From positions 62,001 to 126,000 of the forward strand of contig NZ_JAAXCV010000028.1 in the NCBI RefSeq assembly GCF_012911895.1: DNA of 64,000 bases, read 5' to 3'. A model generated the notes under the pieces. The model was not told where the DNA came from, ran no database searches, and saw nothing but the letters and a program-made list of their open reading frames with translations. This DNA comes from Bacillus sp. RO3 (lineage in GTDB: Bacteria; Bacillota; Bacilli; Bacillales; Bacillaceae_B). The position numbers and the translations under genes are program-made. Below are positions 8,759 through 19,460 of the stretch, piece by piece. Each line of letters begins with the position of its first letter. Position 1 is the stretch's first letter.

Positions 8759-9441
8759 CCTAAAGCGGAGGCGGCTCGTTCAGAGGCGACAAGCATAAGA
8801 CGACCCTGCCGGAAAGGCGCTCTTTGCCTTTTTGACAGGGTTGACTTATGACCTCGAGCCTCTAGCCGCCGGAGCTGGCAGAATCCTAAAGCGGAGGCGG
8901 CTCGTTCAGCCCCGACAAGCATATCTGGAAAATCCCTGAAGGCGCTTTTTGCCTTTAGGGATTTTTTAGATATGACCTCGAGGGGCTAGCCGCCGGAGCT
9001 GGCAGAACCTAAAGCGGAGGGGCTTTGCCCAGAGGCGACAAGCATAAGTCAAACATACCGGAAAGGCGTTCTTTGCCTTTTTGGTATGTTTGACTTATGA
9101 CCTCGAGCCTCTAAGCCCCGGAGCTGGCAGAACCTAAAGCGGAGGCGGCTCGTTAAGAGGCGACAAGCATAAGACGACCCTGCCGGAAAGGCGCTCTTTG
9201 CCTTTTTGACAGGGTTGACTTATGACCTCGAGCCTCTAGCCGCCGGAGCTGGCAGAACCTAAAGCAAAGGGGCTTTGCCCAGAGGCGACAAGCATAAGTC
9301 AAACATACCGGAAAGGCGTTCTTTGTCTTTTTGGTATGCTTGACTTATGACCTCGAGCCTCTAAGCCCCGGAGCTGGCAGAATCCTAAAGCGGAGGCGGC
9401 TCGTTCAGAGGCGACAAGCATAAGACGACCCTGCCGGAAAG
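8759..9441. repeat. Tandem array of five and a half ~123-bp palindromic repeats
   Basis: Copies lie at 8759-8881, 8885-9005, 9008-9130, 9133-9255 and 9258-9380, with half a copy at 9384-9441, separated by AA or AAT. Each begins CCTAAAGC and ends CCGGAGCTGGCAG. Between these are three nested inverted stems around a constant apex (AAGGCG / TTTGCCTT) and constant joints CGACAAGCATA and TATGACCTCGAG. Stem 1 is GGCGGCT/AGCCGCC or GGGGCTT/AAGCCCC; stem 2 is AGAGGC/GCCTCT or AGCCCC/GGGGCT; stem 3 exists in three unrelated but self-complementary versions. The array fills the gap between convergent glyQS and recO. No coding frame is evident. Similar palindromic intergenic repeats exist in Bacillaceae as I recall, but I cannot assign a named family. 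Confidence 0.95.
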
Positions 9442-9569
9442 AGCTTGTTATGGTACATTTCGAGTTTTATTGGTCTATATTTACGTTTTTCGGCCACTTT
9501 CCCTGATTATTGTGTCAAAATGTGAACACACATTAAGAAATTCTCTTATAGGAACGAAAATAAAAAAAT

Positions 9570-9597
9570 GGACCCATTCCACAAAATGAATGGGTCC
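9570..9597. terminator. Terminator downstream of recO (bidirectional)
   Basis: Arms GGACCCATT / AATGGGTCC with A-runs on one side and T-runs on the other, 36 bases after the recO stop. It could stop transcription from either side. The 9442-9569 stretch before it holds no feature I can support. Confidence 0.85.
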
Positions 9598-9632
9598 TTT
9601 TATATAATCACAAGCAGCAAAGCTAAAATAAA

Positions 9633-10385
9633 CTAGAATAAGTCCTTTAGGTTATCCATCTGGTCTAAAAACCTTCTGGATTTTAATGTTAAACCTGAAT
9701 TTTCATCGTAATAAGTCCTGATTACCCGCTTCAATTGAAGTTTTGTTTCATCTTTTACCGAGATATTTCCCAATCGATTGATATCGAAATAGTAAAACAA
9801 CCTCAAAAGCTTCACGGTGCTTTGTGAGATCGGCATATGATGAGGATCTTCACTTAGGCAGCGATGACAGATGAATCCATTTTCTTTAAAGGAAAAGGAA
9901 AATTCACCGTCCGCTTCCCCGCACACTGCACATCCATTTAGATGAGGATACAATCCCAATACAGGCAGCATTTTCATTTCAAATATATGCATGAGTATCT
10001 CAGGATCATGGTCTTCATTTAAATATTGAATGGTCTTATATAGTAATTCAAAAAGAAAAGGGTTCGGCTTACGGTCCTCCGTCGCTTTATCGAGAAGATC
10101 CACGATGTAAGTGGCATAAGCCGTCTTAAACAAGTCTTCCCTTACATGTCTTAATGACTCAACCATCTCTCCCTGTTGAAGGGTACCAAGCCCACTTCCT
10201 TTAATGAAAAGGAAATAACCGTATGTAAACAATTGTGAAATGGCGGATAGACGGCTATTGGGTTTTTTGGCCCCTCTAGCCATCAATCCGATCTTTCCAA
10301 ATTCCCGTGTGTATATGGTAATAATTTTATTCGACTCACCGTAATGATTCGTTCTGATAACGATTCCTTCACACTTCTGTAGCAT
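9633..10385 (-). CDS. recO: DNA repair protein RecO
   Basis: Recombination mediator that, with RecR, loads RecA on SSB-coated DNA. The 250-aa protein has an N-terminal OB fold ([18 protein letters not shown]) and a C-terminal zinc-binding part with CAVCGEAD and ICHRCL. ATG 10385 follows GGGAGGTGG; an upstream in-frame start at 10427 has no ribosome binding site. It lies 45 bp after yqzL. Confidence 0.97.
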   Translation of the reverse strand: MLQKCEGIVIRTNHYGESNKIITIYTREFGKIGLMARGAKKPNSRLSAISQLFTYGYFLFIKGSGLGTLQQGEMVESLRHVREDLFKTAYATYIVDLLDKATEDRKPNPFLFELLYKTIQYLNEDHDPEILMHIFEMKMLPVLGLYPHLNGCAVCGEADGEFSFSFKENGFICHRCLSEDPHHMPISQSTVKLLRLFYYFDINRLGNISVKDETKLQLKRVIRTYYDENSGLTLKSRRFLDQMDNLKDLF

Positions 10386-10430
10386 ACAGCCACCTCCCGA
10401 CTTCCATCCACCCGGGTGATGACACACTTA

Positions 10431-10574
10431 TCACGTTAAAGGAAAATCAACTTCCGCTGTTTCTTCTTCAAAGCTATAGGGATCGTCAACCGACTCCTTC
10501 TCTAGCTCCTTAAAAAGTAAATAGGTATCTATACTACCTGTCTGCGAAAAAAATTTCCATGTTAAGTCTAACAT
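10431..10574 (-). CDS. yqzL: YqzL family small protein
   Basis: A 47-codon gene starting MLDLTWKFFSQTGSIDTY, which I recognise as the YqzL family that precedes recO in Bacillus. AAAGGTGGG stands six to seven bases before the ATG. The rest is acidic (ELEKESVDDPYSFEEE). Function unknown. It lies between era and recO. Confidence 0.9.
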   Translation of the reverse strand: MLDLTWKFFSQTGSIDTYLLFKELEKESVDDPYSFEEETAEVDFPLT

Positions 10575-10685
10575 AAAAAACCCACCTTTCTGGATTTAAA
10601 CTAGCAAGACTTCATAAGCTTTCTTGTGATTAGAATGAGCATTTTCTCTTTAAAAAATGTGGTCTAAATATTGTAAATTCGTCAA

Positions 10686-12030
<1,345 letters not shown>

Positions 12031-12167
12031 TTACTACAACTTCACCAAAAGAAAATGGGCTGTTATCATTTTGTAATAAAATAGTTAGATAATTCAAACT
12101 ATTTATCGATTTTGTCCTATGCTCATATATTCTATACAAGTAGAAGAACGTTTTCAAATGAATTAAA

Positions 12168-12207
12168 GGCTGAAGGGAAGAAATCCTGCAATTTCTTCCC
12201 TTCAGCC
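12168..12207. terminator. Long perfect inverted repeat between dgkA and cdd
   Basis: Seventeen-base arms beginning GGCTGAAGGGAAG with a six-base loop. On the minus strand TTTAATT follows, so it is a plausible terminator after dgkA, and cdd-era would then need its own promoter in 12000-12165. The T-tract is weak on both strands. Confidence 0.6.
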
Positions 12208-12243
12208 TCCATTTTTCACCTATTCGCATCTTTTCTAAGCCCG

Positions 12244-12642
12244 TCAACGAGTCAAAATGAGCTCAAGCAGCTTGGGGATAAAGATTATCCCCCCCACAAT
12301 GGCAGTTCCGACGGCAAAAAGTAAAACAGCTCCCGAAGCAAGATCCTTTGCCGCTTTCGCCAATGGATGGTAGCCTGATTGAGAAAGATCGACTGCCTTT
12401 TCAATCGCAGTGTTCATGGTCTCCAGGGCAAGCACTGCAAACACCAGGATGACGAGGACGATCCATTCCATCGCTGAAACAGAAAGAAGATACGCTGCGA
12501 TGAAAACAACAAGCCCTACACAGGAGTGGATTCTGAAATTCTGCTCGGAGGACCAGACAGATTTAATCCCTTCTGCTGCATATCCAAAGGATTTCAGGAA
12601 CCTGAACAGTCCGAATTTATTCCCTTTTGAGTCCATATTCAT
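12244..12642 (-). CDS. dgkA: Undecaprenol / diacylglycerol kinase family protein
   Basis: Small trimeric-type membrane kinase; in Gram-positive bacteria the family phosphorylates undecaprenol to recycle the cell-wall lipid carrier. The 132-aa protein has [10 protein letters not shown], the family catalytic signature, near residues 80-90, with three hydrophobic segments around it. Its start lies inside the end of ybeY (26-base overlap), so the two are coupled. Confidence 0.95.
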   Translation of the reverse strand: MNMDSKGNKFGLFRFLKSFGYAAEGIKSVWSSEQNFRIHSCVGLVVFIAAYLLSVSAMEWIVLVILVFAVLALETMNTAIEKAVDLSQSGYHPLAKAAKDLASGAVLLFAVGTAIVGGIIFIPKLLELILTR

Positions 12643-13090
12643 CTAAGATATCCTTCTGTCTCTGAAACATCTTCTTTTCGTCTTCCTCTTCCATATGATC
12701 ATATCCTAGTAAATGCAGGAATCCGTGAAGAGCAAGAAACCCCAGTTCCCTGGAAAATGAATGATTGTATTCTTCTGCCTGCTCTTTCGCCCTGTCGATG
12801 GAAATGATGATATCTCCGAGAATCCGGGGAAGTTGAGCACCGATAATTTCGACTTCATCCTCTCCCAATTCTTCAAGGGCAAACGAAATGACATCCGTCG
12901 GCTGGTCCTTATGACGATATTCCCGATTGATTTCCCTGATTCTCTCATTCGTTACAAATGTAACCGACACTTCACTGTCATCTTCAACTTCTTCCTTTTG
13001 TGCTGCAAAGTTCAGGATTGTTTGCACAAGATTTGTTTCTTCTTCGGTTACTTTTTCTGTTTCATCTATAAAGTCGATCAATAATGTCAT
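12617..13090 (-). CDS. ybeY: Endoribonuclease / rRNA maturation factor YbeY
   Basis: Zinc-dependent RNase involved in 16S rRNA 3'-end maturation (B. subtilis YqfG). The 157-aa protein carries the zinc motif [11 protein letters not shown] at residues 122-132 and the family segment DQPTDVISF. It overlaps pgpH by four bases upstream and dgkA downstream. Confidence 0.98.
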   Translation of the reverse strand: MTLLIDFIDETEKVTEEETNLVQTILNFAAQKEEVEDDSEVSVTFVTNERIREINREYRHKDQPTDVISFALEELGEDEVEIIGAQLPRILGDIIISIDRAKEQAEEYNHSFSRELGFLALHGFLHLLGYDHMEEEDEKKMFQRQKDILDEYGLKRE

Positions 13091-15252
13091 TCTTCTTCTC
13101 CTTTTTCTTTTAGTTCCGGATATTCAATTCTCGGATGAAAGATCCCATTTAAGGTCTCACATAGGGACCTTTTAACCGTCTCTAATTGTTTCAAAGAGAT
13201 ATCACATTCGTTAAACTGACCATCCTGAAGCCTGTCTTGGACGATGGAATGGACAAGCTGTTGAATCTCCCCTTGTGTAGGTGATTTCTTCGATCTGACA
13301 GCCGCCTCGACACTATCGGCGATGCTGATAATGGCAGCTTCTTTCGTTTGGGGTTTAGGACCCGGGTATCGATATTCTTCTTCCTTAACATCTTTCCCTT
13401 GATCCTTTGCCTTATAATAGAAATATTTCAGCAAGGTCGTTCCATGATGCTGCTCGGCAATATCGACAATCTCCTTTGGAAGCTTGTGTTTCCTTAGCAT
13501 TTCTGCCCCATCCGAGGTATGACTGATGATGACATCCCTACTCGTTTCAGGGGATACCCTGTCATGGGGATTTTCCATATTTAATTGATTTTCGATGAAG
13601 AAATGAGGTCTTTTAGACTTCCCGACATCATGATAGTAGCACCCTACTCTTGCCAGGAGGCCATTCGCCCCAATGGATTCACAGGCAGCTTCTGCCAGGT
13701 TTGCCACCATGACACTGTGGTGATAAGTGCCGGGAGCATCGGTCAATAGCTTCTTTAATAAAGGTTGAGTTGGACTGGACAGTTCCACCAGTCTCATGGA
13801 AGAAAGGATTCCGAACCCGGCCTCGAAAAAGGGCAGGAATCCGATCGTCAGGATGGAAGAACTGATCCCTGAGACCAGTGCAAATACCAGATAATACACA
13901 TACTCGCTGGTGGAATAGGATGTTCCGCTTAGTAAAACTAAAAACGCCAGAATCAATATATTGACCAACGAGACGTAGATTCCCGCCCTGAGTATATTCG
14001 AGCGCTGATTACGACTAACGAGAAACAAGATACCTGATACACCACTGAATAATGTGTAAATGGCAATCTCCATATCGATGGAACCTGAGAAACGGTCATG
14101 ATAGACGATACTCGAACAAGCTGCCATAATGAACACCATCATCATGGCTATCCGTTCATTCAATAATATCCGCAGGATCATCCCGGTGAAAGCAGCTGGA
14201 AAAATAAAGGAAATATCATGGATATCCAGTTGCTCGATCAAACCTACAATCTTCATGATCAAAAGCGAGATGACGAACACAATGCTGGTCAAGATAAGAT
14301 AATTTTGTTTCCTTTCTTCTGTCACTTCCAGAGTGTAGAAGAAATAATACAGTGAACTGATCACGACGAGTACAAAAAGGGCGAGCCCAATATACGGCTT
14401 AAACGAGGACGTATTTTCGACCATCCCTAACGATTTCATGATTCTGTATTCTTTTGGAGTAATCAGCTCCCCATCTTCTACAATGACCCCTCCTTCAATG
14501 ATTTCTACCGATTGCACATTGGCTACGGCAAGCTTCTTTAATTCATCGGTTTTCTCTGCATCGAAATATAAGGTCGGCTCAAGAGCAACGTTCCCGAGTT
14601 TAACAGCGGCATTGGATAGTTCGCCTATAAACGTATAGTCTGTGATCCTTTGTTCTAAGTTTAACCTCGCTTCCCTCAATTCCTCTTCTTTTACACCGTT
14701 TTGCATGATGATCTTCATTTGAGTGGAAACAATTGTTTCCACTCTCTCCAAATCTTCATCGGTGGCCAGCAGGAGGATTTTTAATACAGAGTCATTCAAT
14801 TGGTTGGTTACATTGTTATTTTTATCTTTAGGTAGCTTTGCTTTAAGCAGCTTCAACTGCTCATTGATATCCACTTGGGCTGTTGGTTTAAGTTCCTCTG
14901 ATTCAGCCTTCTGAGGAGCAGATTCATTCTTTACTTCTTTTACACTTTCAATGAGGGAACGGAGTAAGGAAATGGAGTTGTCGATCGCCCCTTCTTTAGG
15001 GGTGTACACGTTCCCGACTTCATCCTTCGCCTCTTGCTGCTTCTTCTCAGTTGCCTCTTTATCGATGAACTTCTTTGGAGCCCTTATCGTTGTAGGGGCT
15101 TCTTCATACAGGTTAATATCCAGGGTTTTCGGTTTTACATTTCCATATAGGACACCGAAAACAATGATGCCAAGCAACACAAATAAGAGATTGGTAAATA
15201 GTCGGTAGCTAAGAAAGCTCCTTATTTTGAATAGAAATGGGTGCGTTTGCAT
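13087..15252 (-). CDS. pgpH: 7TM-HD receptor, cyclic-di-AMP phosphodiesterase PgpH
   Basis: Membrane HD-domain protein (B. subtilis YqfF); PgpH-type proteins hydrolyse c-di-AMP. The 721-aa protein has an N-terminal anchor near residues 20-40, a long extracytoplasmic domain to about 280, a cluster of seven hydrophobic segments to about 480, and a cytosolic HD domain with [12 protein letters not shown] and [11 protein letters not shown]. It is first in pgpH-ybeY-dgkA; phoH upstream has its own terminator. Confidence 0.95.
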   Translation of the reverse strand: MQTHPFLFKIRSFLSYRLFTNLLFVLLGIIVFGVLYGNVKPKTLDINLYEEAPTTIRAPKKFIDKEATEKKQQEAKDEVGNVYTPKEGAIDNSISLLRSLIESVKEVKNESAPQKAESEELKPTAQVDINEQLKLLKAKLPKDKNNNVTNQLNDSVLKILLLATDEDLERVETIVSTQMKIIMQNGVKEEELREARLNLEQRITDYTFIGELSNAAVKLGNVALEPTLYFDAEKTDELKKLAVANVQSVEIIEGGVIVEDGELITPKEYRIMKSLGMVENTSSFKPYIGLALFVLVVISSLYYFFYTLEVTEERKQNYLILTSIVFVISLLIMKIVGLIEQLDIHDISFIFPAAFTGMILRILLNERIAMMMVFIMAACSSIVYHDRFSGSIDMEIAIYTLFSGVSGILFLVSRNQRSNILRAGIYVSLVNILILAFLVLLSGTSYSTSEYVYYLVFALVSGISSSILTIGFLPFFEAGFGILSSMRLVELSSPTQPLLKKLLTDAPGTYHHSVMVANLAEAACESIGANGLLARVGCYYHDVGKSKRPHFFIENQLNMENPHDRVSPETSRDVIISHTSDGAEMLRKHKLPKEIVDIAEQHHGTTLLKYFYYKAKDQGKDVKEEEYRYPGPKPQTKEAAIISIADSVEAAVRSKKSPTQGEIQQLVHSIVQDRLQDGQFNECDISLKQLETVKRSLCETLNGIFHPRIEYPELKEKGEEE

Positions 15253-15375
15253 AAAGAACCCCCTGTTATGTATGTACGATTTAATCCAGCAGGAAAATGA
15301 GAAAAAAACAATCTAGCAATTATGTAAAATCATAACAGTTTTTAATGTAATTATCTATGTTTAACCCAATAAAAA

Positions 15376-15434
15376 AGATTGATCCCTGCATGCGTCACCT
15401 TACTGAAGGCTAGGTGAATACAAAGGATCAATCT
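15376..15434 (-). terminator. Intrinsic terminator after phoH
   Basis: Ten-base arms AGATTGATCC / GGATCAATCT with an inner CACCT/AGGTG helix, followed on the minus strand by six T residues. It closes the yqfC-yqfD-phoH unit before the pgpH promoter region (15253-15370). Confidence 0.88.
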
Positions 15435-15444
15435 CTATATCCTA

Positions 15445-16404
15445 TTACGTTTCGATTGTTTCATATGCATCGATTATTTTTGCAACCAACGGATGACGGA
15501 CCACATCCGCCTGATCAAGATAAATAAACGATACTCCTTTTACATCTTTTAATATTCTTTCAGAAGAAATCAACCCTGATTCGCTTCCTCTCGGCAGATC
15601 CACTTGAGAGCGATCCCCCGTGATGATCATCTTAGAATCAAACCCAAGTCTGGTTAAGAACATCTTCATCTGAGCTTTCGTGGTGTTTTGGGCTTCATCA
15701 AGAATGACAAAGGCGTCATCCAGTGTGCGACCTCTCATATAAGCAAGAGGAGCGATTTCAATGGTCCCTCTTTCAATCAACCGGGCTGTATGCTCAGCAC
15801 CAAAGACATCATGCAACGCGTCATAAAGGGGACGCAGATAAGGGTCAACCTTTTCCTTCAAGTCACCCGGCAGGAAACCGAGACTCTCCCCTGCTTCCAC
15901 TGCCGGTCTTGTAAGGATGATTTTTTTCACCTGACTGTTCTTTAGAGCATGCACGGCCATCACAACAGCCAAATACGTTTTACCTGTACCAGCAGGGCCG
16001 ATCCCAAACACCATATCGTGTTTTTTGATGGCCTGGATGTATTGACGTTGCCCCAGGGTTTTGACCCTGATGGGTTTGCCTTTAGCATTTTTCGTAATTT
16101 CTTCATTATACAAGTCTGTAAAGTATTCAAGTGTGCCTTGCTTGCCCATTTCCAATGCATAATGGACATCTCTCTGGCCTATATTAATTCCCTTTCGTAT
16201 CACTGCTACGAGTCGATCTGAAACATCAAGAGCTAGACTTACATCTTCTTCCTTACCTGAAACCAGCAATTCTTCGCCTCTTGTTACAATCGAAACGTTT
16301 AATTCCTGTTCTATCAATTTTAGGTGAGAATCTGAAACACCGAACAAAGCAATGGCTTCATTTGGGTTTTCAAGTTGTAATTTCATTAAGATTTCATCTG
16401 GCAT
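15445..16404 (-). CDS. phoH: PhoH family ATPase
   Basis: P-loop ATPase related to the helicase superfamily; its cellular role is poorly defined and often placed in RNA metabolism next to YbeY. The 319-aa protein has Walker A GPAGTGKT (136-143), Walker B FVILDEAQNT and the downstream MIITGDRSQVDLP. An N-terminal KH-like region covers about residues 1-75. It lies three bases after yqfD. Confidence 0.95.
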   Translation of the reverse strand: MPDEILMKLQLENPNEAIALFGVSDSHLKLIEQELNVSIVTRGEELLVSGKEEDVSLALDVSDRLVAVIRKGINIGQRDVHYALEMGKQGTLEYFTDLYNEEITKNAKGKPIRVKTLGQRQYIQAIKKHDMVFGIGPAGTGKTYLAVVMAVHALKNSQVKKIILTRPAVEAGESLGFLPGDLKEKVDPYLRPLYDALHDVFGAEHTARLIERGTIEIAPLAYMRGRTLDDAFVILDEAQNTTKAQMKMFLTRLGFDSKMIITGDRSQVDLPRGSESGLISSERILKDVKGVSFIYLDQADVVRHPLVAKIIDAYETIET

Positions 16405-16407
16405 TCG

Positions 16408-17595
16408 TTAGTCTCCTTGAATAATTGGTTGTCCTACCGCAATGTCTTCTAATACTTTAAAGTGAATTGTTACCCTAACTTTACCATTCTCAACCTTCTC
16501 TTGCAAAATTTTTTCACCTGTGATTTCCGCATCTTCCGGTAACTGAGACTCCAAGTTACTCCTTGCAAGCTTTTTGGCGGCGTTTACAGCTTCTGATTTT
16601 GTATACGTTCTTTCCACATCTTCCTTTTCTTTTATGCTTCTATCCATATAATATACAGGGAGATCCCATTTGAGGAAGCGTAGATTCTTTTGATTCTCTT
16701 CCGTAATCGATTGTTTATATTCATTCTTACCGAATCCCCAGACTTGAATGGCAAATGACCCGACCCCTACATAATGCTTCCTTTTTTCATTGCCGCTAAA
16801 CACGACAAATTGCGTTTTCAAAGGCAGATCCACTGAAGATTTGTACCAGGTCTCCCCCATTATTTTCGCTTTGGCCGCCACCCCTTTAGGATTGTCTTCA
16901 TGGCCGATCAATCCGGATACCAGGAGCTGACCTTCGCTTACATAGTCATTTACGTTCACCTGAGGATCACCCTCTTCTACAAACATCTGAGTGATGATGG
17001 CTTTCTTTTTTGCGACGATATGCTGAAGCCCTGAGGTCTCAGGAGGCTCAGGAGCATTCTTTTCCACCACTTGAAACTGGAAGGTTGTCCCTTGCAATTC
17101 CACCCCTACCCACGTGATATTGTCCATCCTGAACGATAGCTCCCTTTGAATATCTTCCACATCAGGGAGGGAAAATTGCATTTGTCCCCTGGACACCCCC
17201 ATTTTATCGAGCTCTTTTCGAATACTATGCTCTGTTTGGGGTGACGCACCCTTTATCTGGATATCCCACACCATGTTGGAGAGCAGGAACACGATGACGA
17301 AGAAAGCAAGTCCACCAATCATAAACCCTGAATTCTTCAGGGAGCGCTTAAAGAGAAAGGGAATCCCTTGACCCCTTAGAAACGTCACTTTACACTCTGA
17401 TGTCCGAACCGCTCTTCTGAAGTTATGTACATCTTCTAAGGATAGATAAAATGTGATGGTCTCTGTACCCGCTCTCTTTACATTCCAAATCATGATACCT
17501 GACCGGAGCAATTGATTAATGACCCTTTCGATTAACCTGCCTTCCATTTTTACAAATACCTTTCCCTTCAAAAAGGTAACCCACTGATTCTTCAA
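16408..17595 (-). CDS. yqfD: Sporulation protein YqfD
   Basis: 395-aa protein with one membrane segment (GLAFFVIVFLLSNMVWDIQI, near residues 103-122) and a large domain beyond it. The YqfD family is linked to sporulation, expressed in the mother cell in B. subtilis, with a mild spore phenotype. It follows yqfC by 12 bp and precedes phoH, the conserved order. Confidence 0.93.
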   Translation of the reverse strand: MKNQWVTFLKGKVFVKMEGRLIERVINQLLRSGIMIWNVKRAGTETITFYLSLEDVHNFRRAVRTSECKVTFLRGQGIPFLFKRSLKNSGFMIGGLAFFVIVFLLSNMVWDIQIKGASPQTEHSIRKELDKMGVSRGQMQFSLPDVEDIQRELSFRMDNITWVGVELQGTTFQFQVVEKNAPEPPETSGLQHIVAKKKAIITQMFVEEGDPQVNVNDYVSEGQLLVSGLIGHEDNPKGVAAKAKIMGETWYKSSVDLPLKTQFVVFSGNEKRKHYVGVGSFAIQVWGFGKNEYKQSITEENQKNLRFLKWDLPVYYMDRSIKEKEDVERTYTKSEAVNAAKKLARSNLESQLPEDAEITGEKILQEKVENGKVRVTIHFKVLEDIAVGQPIIQGD

Positions 17596-17607
17596 ATCAT
17601 TCCCCCC

Positions 17608-17892
17608 TCATTGTTCTAAATAGGTCACTTCAACGATTTTTCCCTGCAGGAGAATTTCTTCAGGGAGTATCATCTTGATGACAAATTGCTCACCTTTTAT
17701 TAATAGTTGACCCTGTTTTAATAGAAGTCTTACTTCTCGATCGGTAAAGGTCAACAAACCTCGATGGTTTTCTATATAAATATGGATTTGTCCAATCATA
17801 GTGACGCGAGGAAGGTCCATCATGACATCTTCAGGTAGATCCATCTTTTGTGTCATCCACTTTCTCATCTGTTGTACCCAGCTTTTAGCCAT
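17608..17892 (-). CDS. yqfC: Sporulation protein YqfC
   Basis: 94-aa protein of the YqfC/YabP-like sporulation family. It contains MDLPEDVMMDLPRVTMIG and a run of beta-strand-like segments. ATG 17892 is preferred, ten bases after a GGGGG site; an ATG at 17913 has no site. The ribosome binding site lies in the 3' arm of a terminator-like hairpin (17901-17940). Confidence 0.93.
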   Translation of the reverse strand: MAKSWVQQMRKWMTQKMDLPEDVMMDLPRVTMIGQIHIYIENHRGLLTFTDREVRLLLKQGQLLIKGEQFVIKMILPEEILLQGKIVEVTYLEQ

Positions 17893-17940
17893 AAAAAAAG
17901 AACCCCCTTTCATCTCATATTTATGAAATGAAAAGGGGTT
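17893..17940 (-). terminator. Terminator-like hairpin overlapping the yqfC ribosome binding site
   Basis: On the minus strand AACCCCTTTTCAT pairs with ATGAAAGGGGGTT (inner mismatches tolerated), followed by seven T that end at the yqfC ATG. It lies ten bases after the upstream gene stop. It looks like a terminator for floA and the YqfB-position gene, yet also covers the yqfC Shine-Dalgarno. Confidence 0.8.
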
Positions 17941-17949
17941 TCATCACTC

Positions 17950-18402
17950 TTATTTTTGATGGTGCCGTTTTTTTGATCTTGGAGGTCCAAATACCTCCGA
18001 AAAGATAAATCCCTTGACGATATCCTCTTCCTTTTTAAAATCAAGGGAGAGGGAGGAACCTCTCTTTCGTATATTCTGAGCCCTTGTTTGATGAGCTTCC
18101 AGTCTACGGGAGTATCGTTCTCTCTGTTCCAGGCTCACTGACGCTGCTTCTTTTTTCTTTTCTTCAAATCTGGTTTGAATCGATGAAGCAGCCTCTCTCA
18201 ATGGTTCTTTAAATTCTCTTGGCTCTCTCCTCGCCGATCTTTCTCTCTCTATTTCCTGCTGTTCAGGCTGAGTCGAGACAGGGGAAGAGGACTCCGATTG
18301 AATCGGTTTTTGCCTTACCGGTTTATTTGGAGGAGTCTCTTTCACTTTATTGAAAATCGACGTAATGAGACCGATCAGTATCGCTATGATTATAGGTTCC
18401 AT
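17950..18402 (-). CDS. Hypothetical protein in the yqfB position
   Basis: 150-aa protein: an N-terminal hydrophobic segment (IIIAILIGLITSIF, residues 3-16), then a very polar, low-complexity region rich in Gln, Glu, Arg and Ser to about residue 120, probably disordered or coiled. The tail EDIVKGFIFSEVFGPPRSKK looks more ordered. No domain is recognised. It occupies the slot of yqfB between floA and yqfC, but sequence identity with YqfB is not claimed. Confidence 0.8.
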   Translation of the reverse strand: MEPIIIAILIGLITSIFNKVKETPPNKPVRQKPIQSESSSPVSTQPEQQEIERERSARREPREFKEPLREAASSIQTRFEEKKKEAASVSLEQRERYSRRLEAHQTRAQNIRKRGSSLSLDFKKEEDIVKGFIFSEVFGPPRSKKRHHQK

Positions 18403-18431
18403 GGAGAAAACTCCTTTCTCACAGGGGGAAA

Positions 18432-19439
18432 TTACTTATCTTTAGAGTTCTTCGGATCCTGTTTATCCCCGGTTAGTTTCCCGATTGAGTCTCTCATTTC
18501 TGTATCAGCATCGATATTCTTTAAGTTCATATAGTCCATCACACCGATATTCCCTGATCGCAATGCTTCAGCCATGGCAAGTGGTACTTCGGCTTCTGCT
18601 TCCACAACCTTCGCCCGCATTTCCTCTACTTTTGCTTTCATTTCCTGCTCATTCGCAACAGCCATCGCTCTTCTTTCTTCAGCTTTAGCCTGTGCAATGT
18701 TCTTATCTGCTTCCGCTTGTTCTGTTTGGAGTTCTGCCCCGATATTCTTGCCGATGTCAACATCCGCAATATCAATGGAGAGGATTTCAAATGCCGTACC
18801 TGCATCCAGACCTTTTGACAGTACCGTCTGAGAGATCAGGTCTGGATTTTCTAAAACCTTCTTATGGTTGTCAGATGAACCGATTGTCGATACAATCCCT
18901 TCCCCTACACGGGCAACGATCGTTTCTTCACCGGCACCCCCGACCAGTCGGTCAATATTTGCACGGACCGTAATACGTGCTTTCGCTTTCACTTCAATCC
19001 CATCCATGGCCACACCCGCAATGAAAGGTGTTTCAATCACTTTAGGATTAACACTCATCTGAACCGCTTCAAGTACGTCACGTCCTGCAAGGTCGATCGC
19101 CGCACAGCGTTCAAAGGTAAGTTCGATATTCGCTCGGTGGGCCGCAATCAATGCATTCACCACTCTGTCAACATTACCTCCTGCTAAATAGTGACTTTCC
19201 AGCTGATTGATGGTGACCGTGATTCCGGCTTTATGCGCTTTGATTAATGGGTTGATGACACGACTCGGGATGACACGTCTCAACCTCATCCCCACCAGGG
19301 TGAAGATACTGATCCTCACTCCCGCTGCAATCGCTGAAATCCACAGCATGACTGGTACAAATGTAAATAAAACGGCTAGTAATATGACTCCCACCACAAT
19401 GGCGACGAGCAATAAGATCGTACTTGGTCCAATAACCAT
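18432..19439 (-). CDS. floA: Flotillin-like protein FloA
   Basis: Bacterial flotillin (YqfA) that organises functional membrane microdomains. The 335-aa protein has an N-terminal membrane segment ([20 protein letters not shown], about 9-28) followed by a second hydrophobic stretch, the SPFH-type domain, and an Ala/Glu-rich coiled coil ([20 protein letters not shown]). It follows yqeZ by 21 bp; the NfeD-type protease and flotillin pair is conserved. Confidence 0.97.
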   Translation of the reverse strand: MVIGPSTILLLVAIVVGVILLAVLFTFVPVMLWISAIAAGVRISIFTLVGMRLRRVIPSRVINPLIKAHKAGITVTINQLESHYLAGGNVDRVVNALIAAHRANIELTFERCAAIDLAGRDVLEAVQMSVNPKVIETPFIAGVAMDGIEVKAKARITVRANIDRLVGGAGEETIVARVGEGIVSTIGSSDNHKKVLENPDLISQTVLSKGLDAGTAFEILSIDIADVDIGKNIGAELQTEQAEADKNIAQAKAEERRAMAVANEQEMKAKVEEMRAKVVEAEAEVPLAMAEALRSGNIGVMDYMNLKNIDADTEMRDSIGKLTGDKQDPKNSKDK

Positions 19440-19460
19440 ATTCTTTTACCTCCTGAATAA

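Noticed and set aside
8756-9441. CRISPR array
   Set aside because: Regular repeats occur, but each unit is about 123 bp and fully palindromic, linkers are two or three bases, and no cas genes are near.
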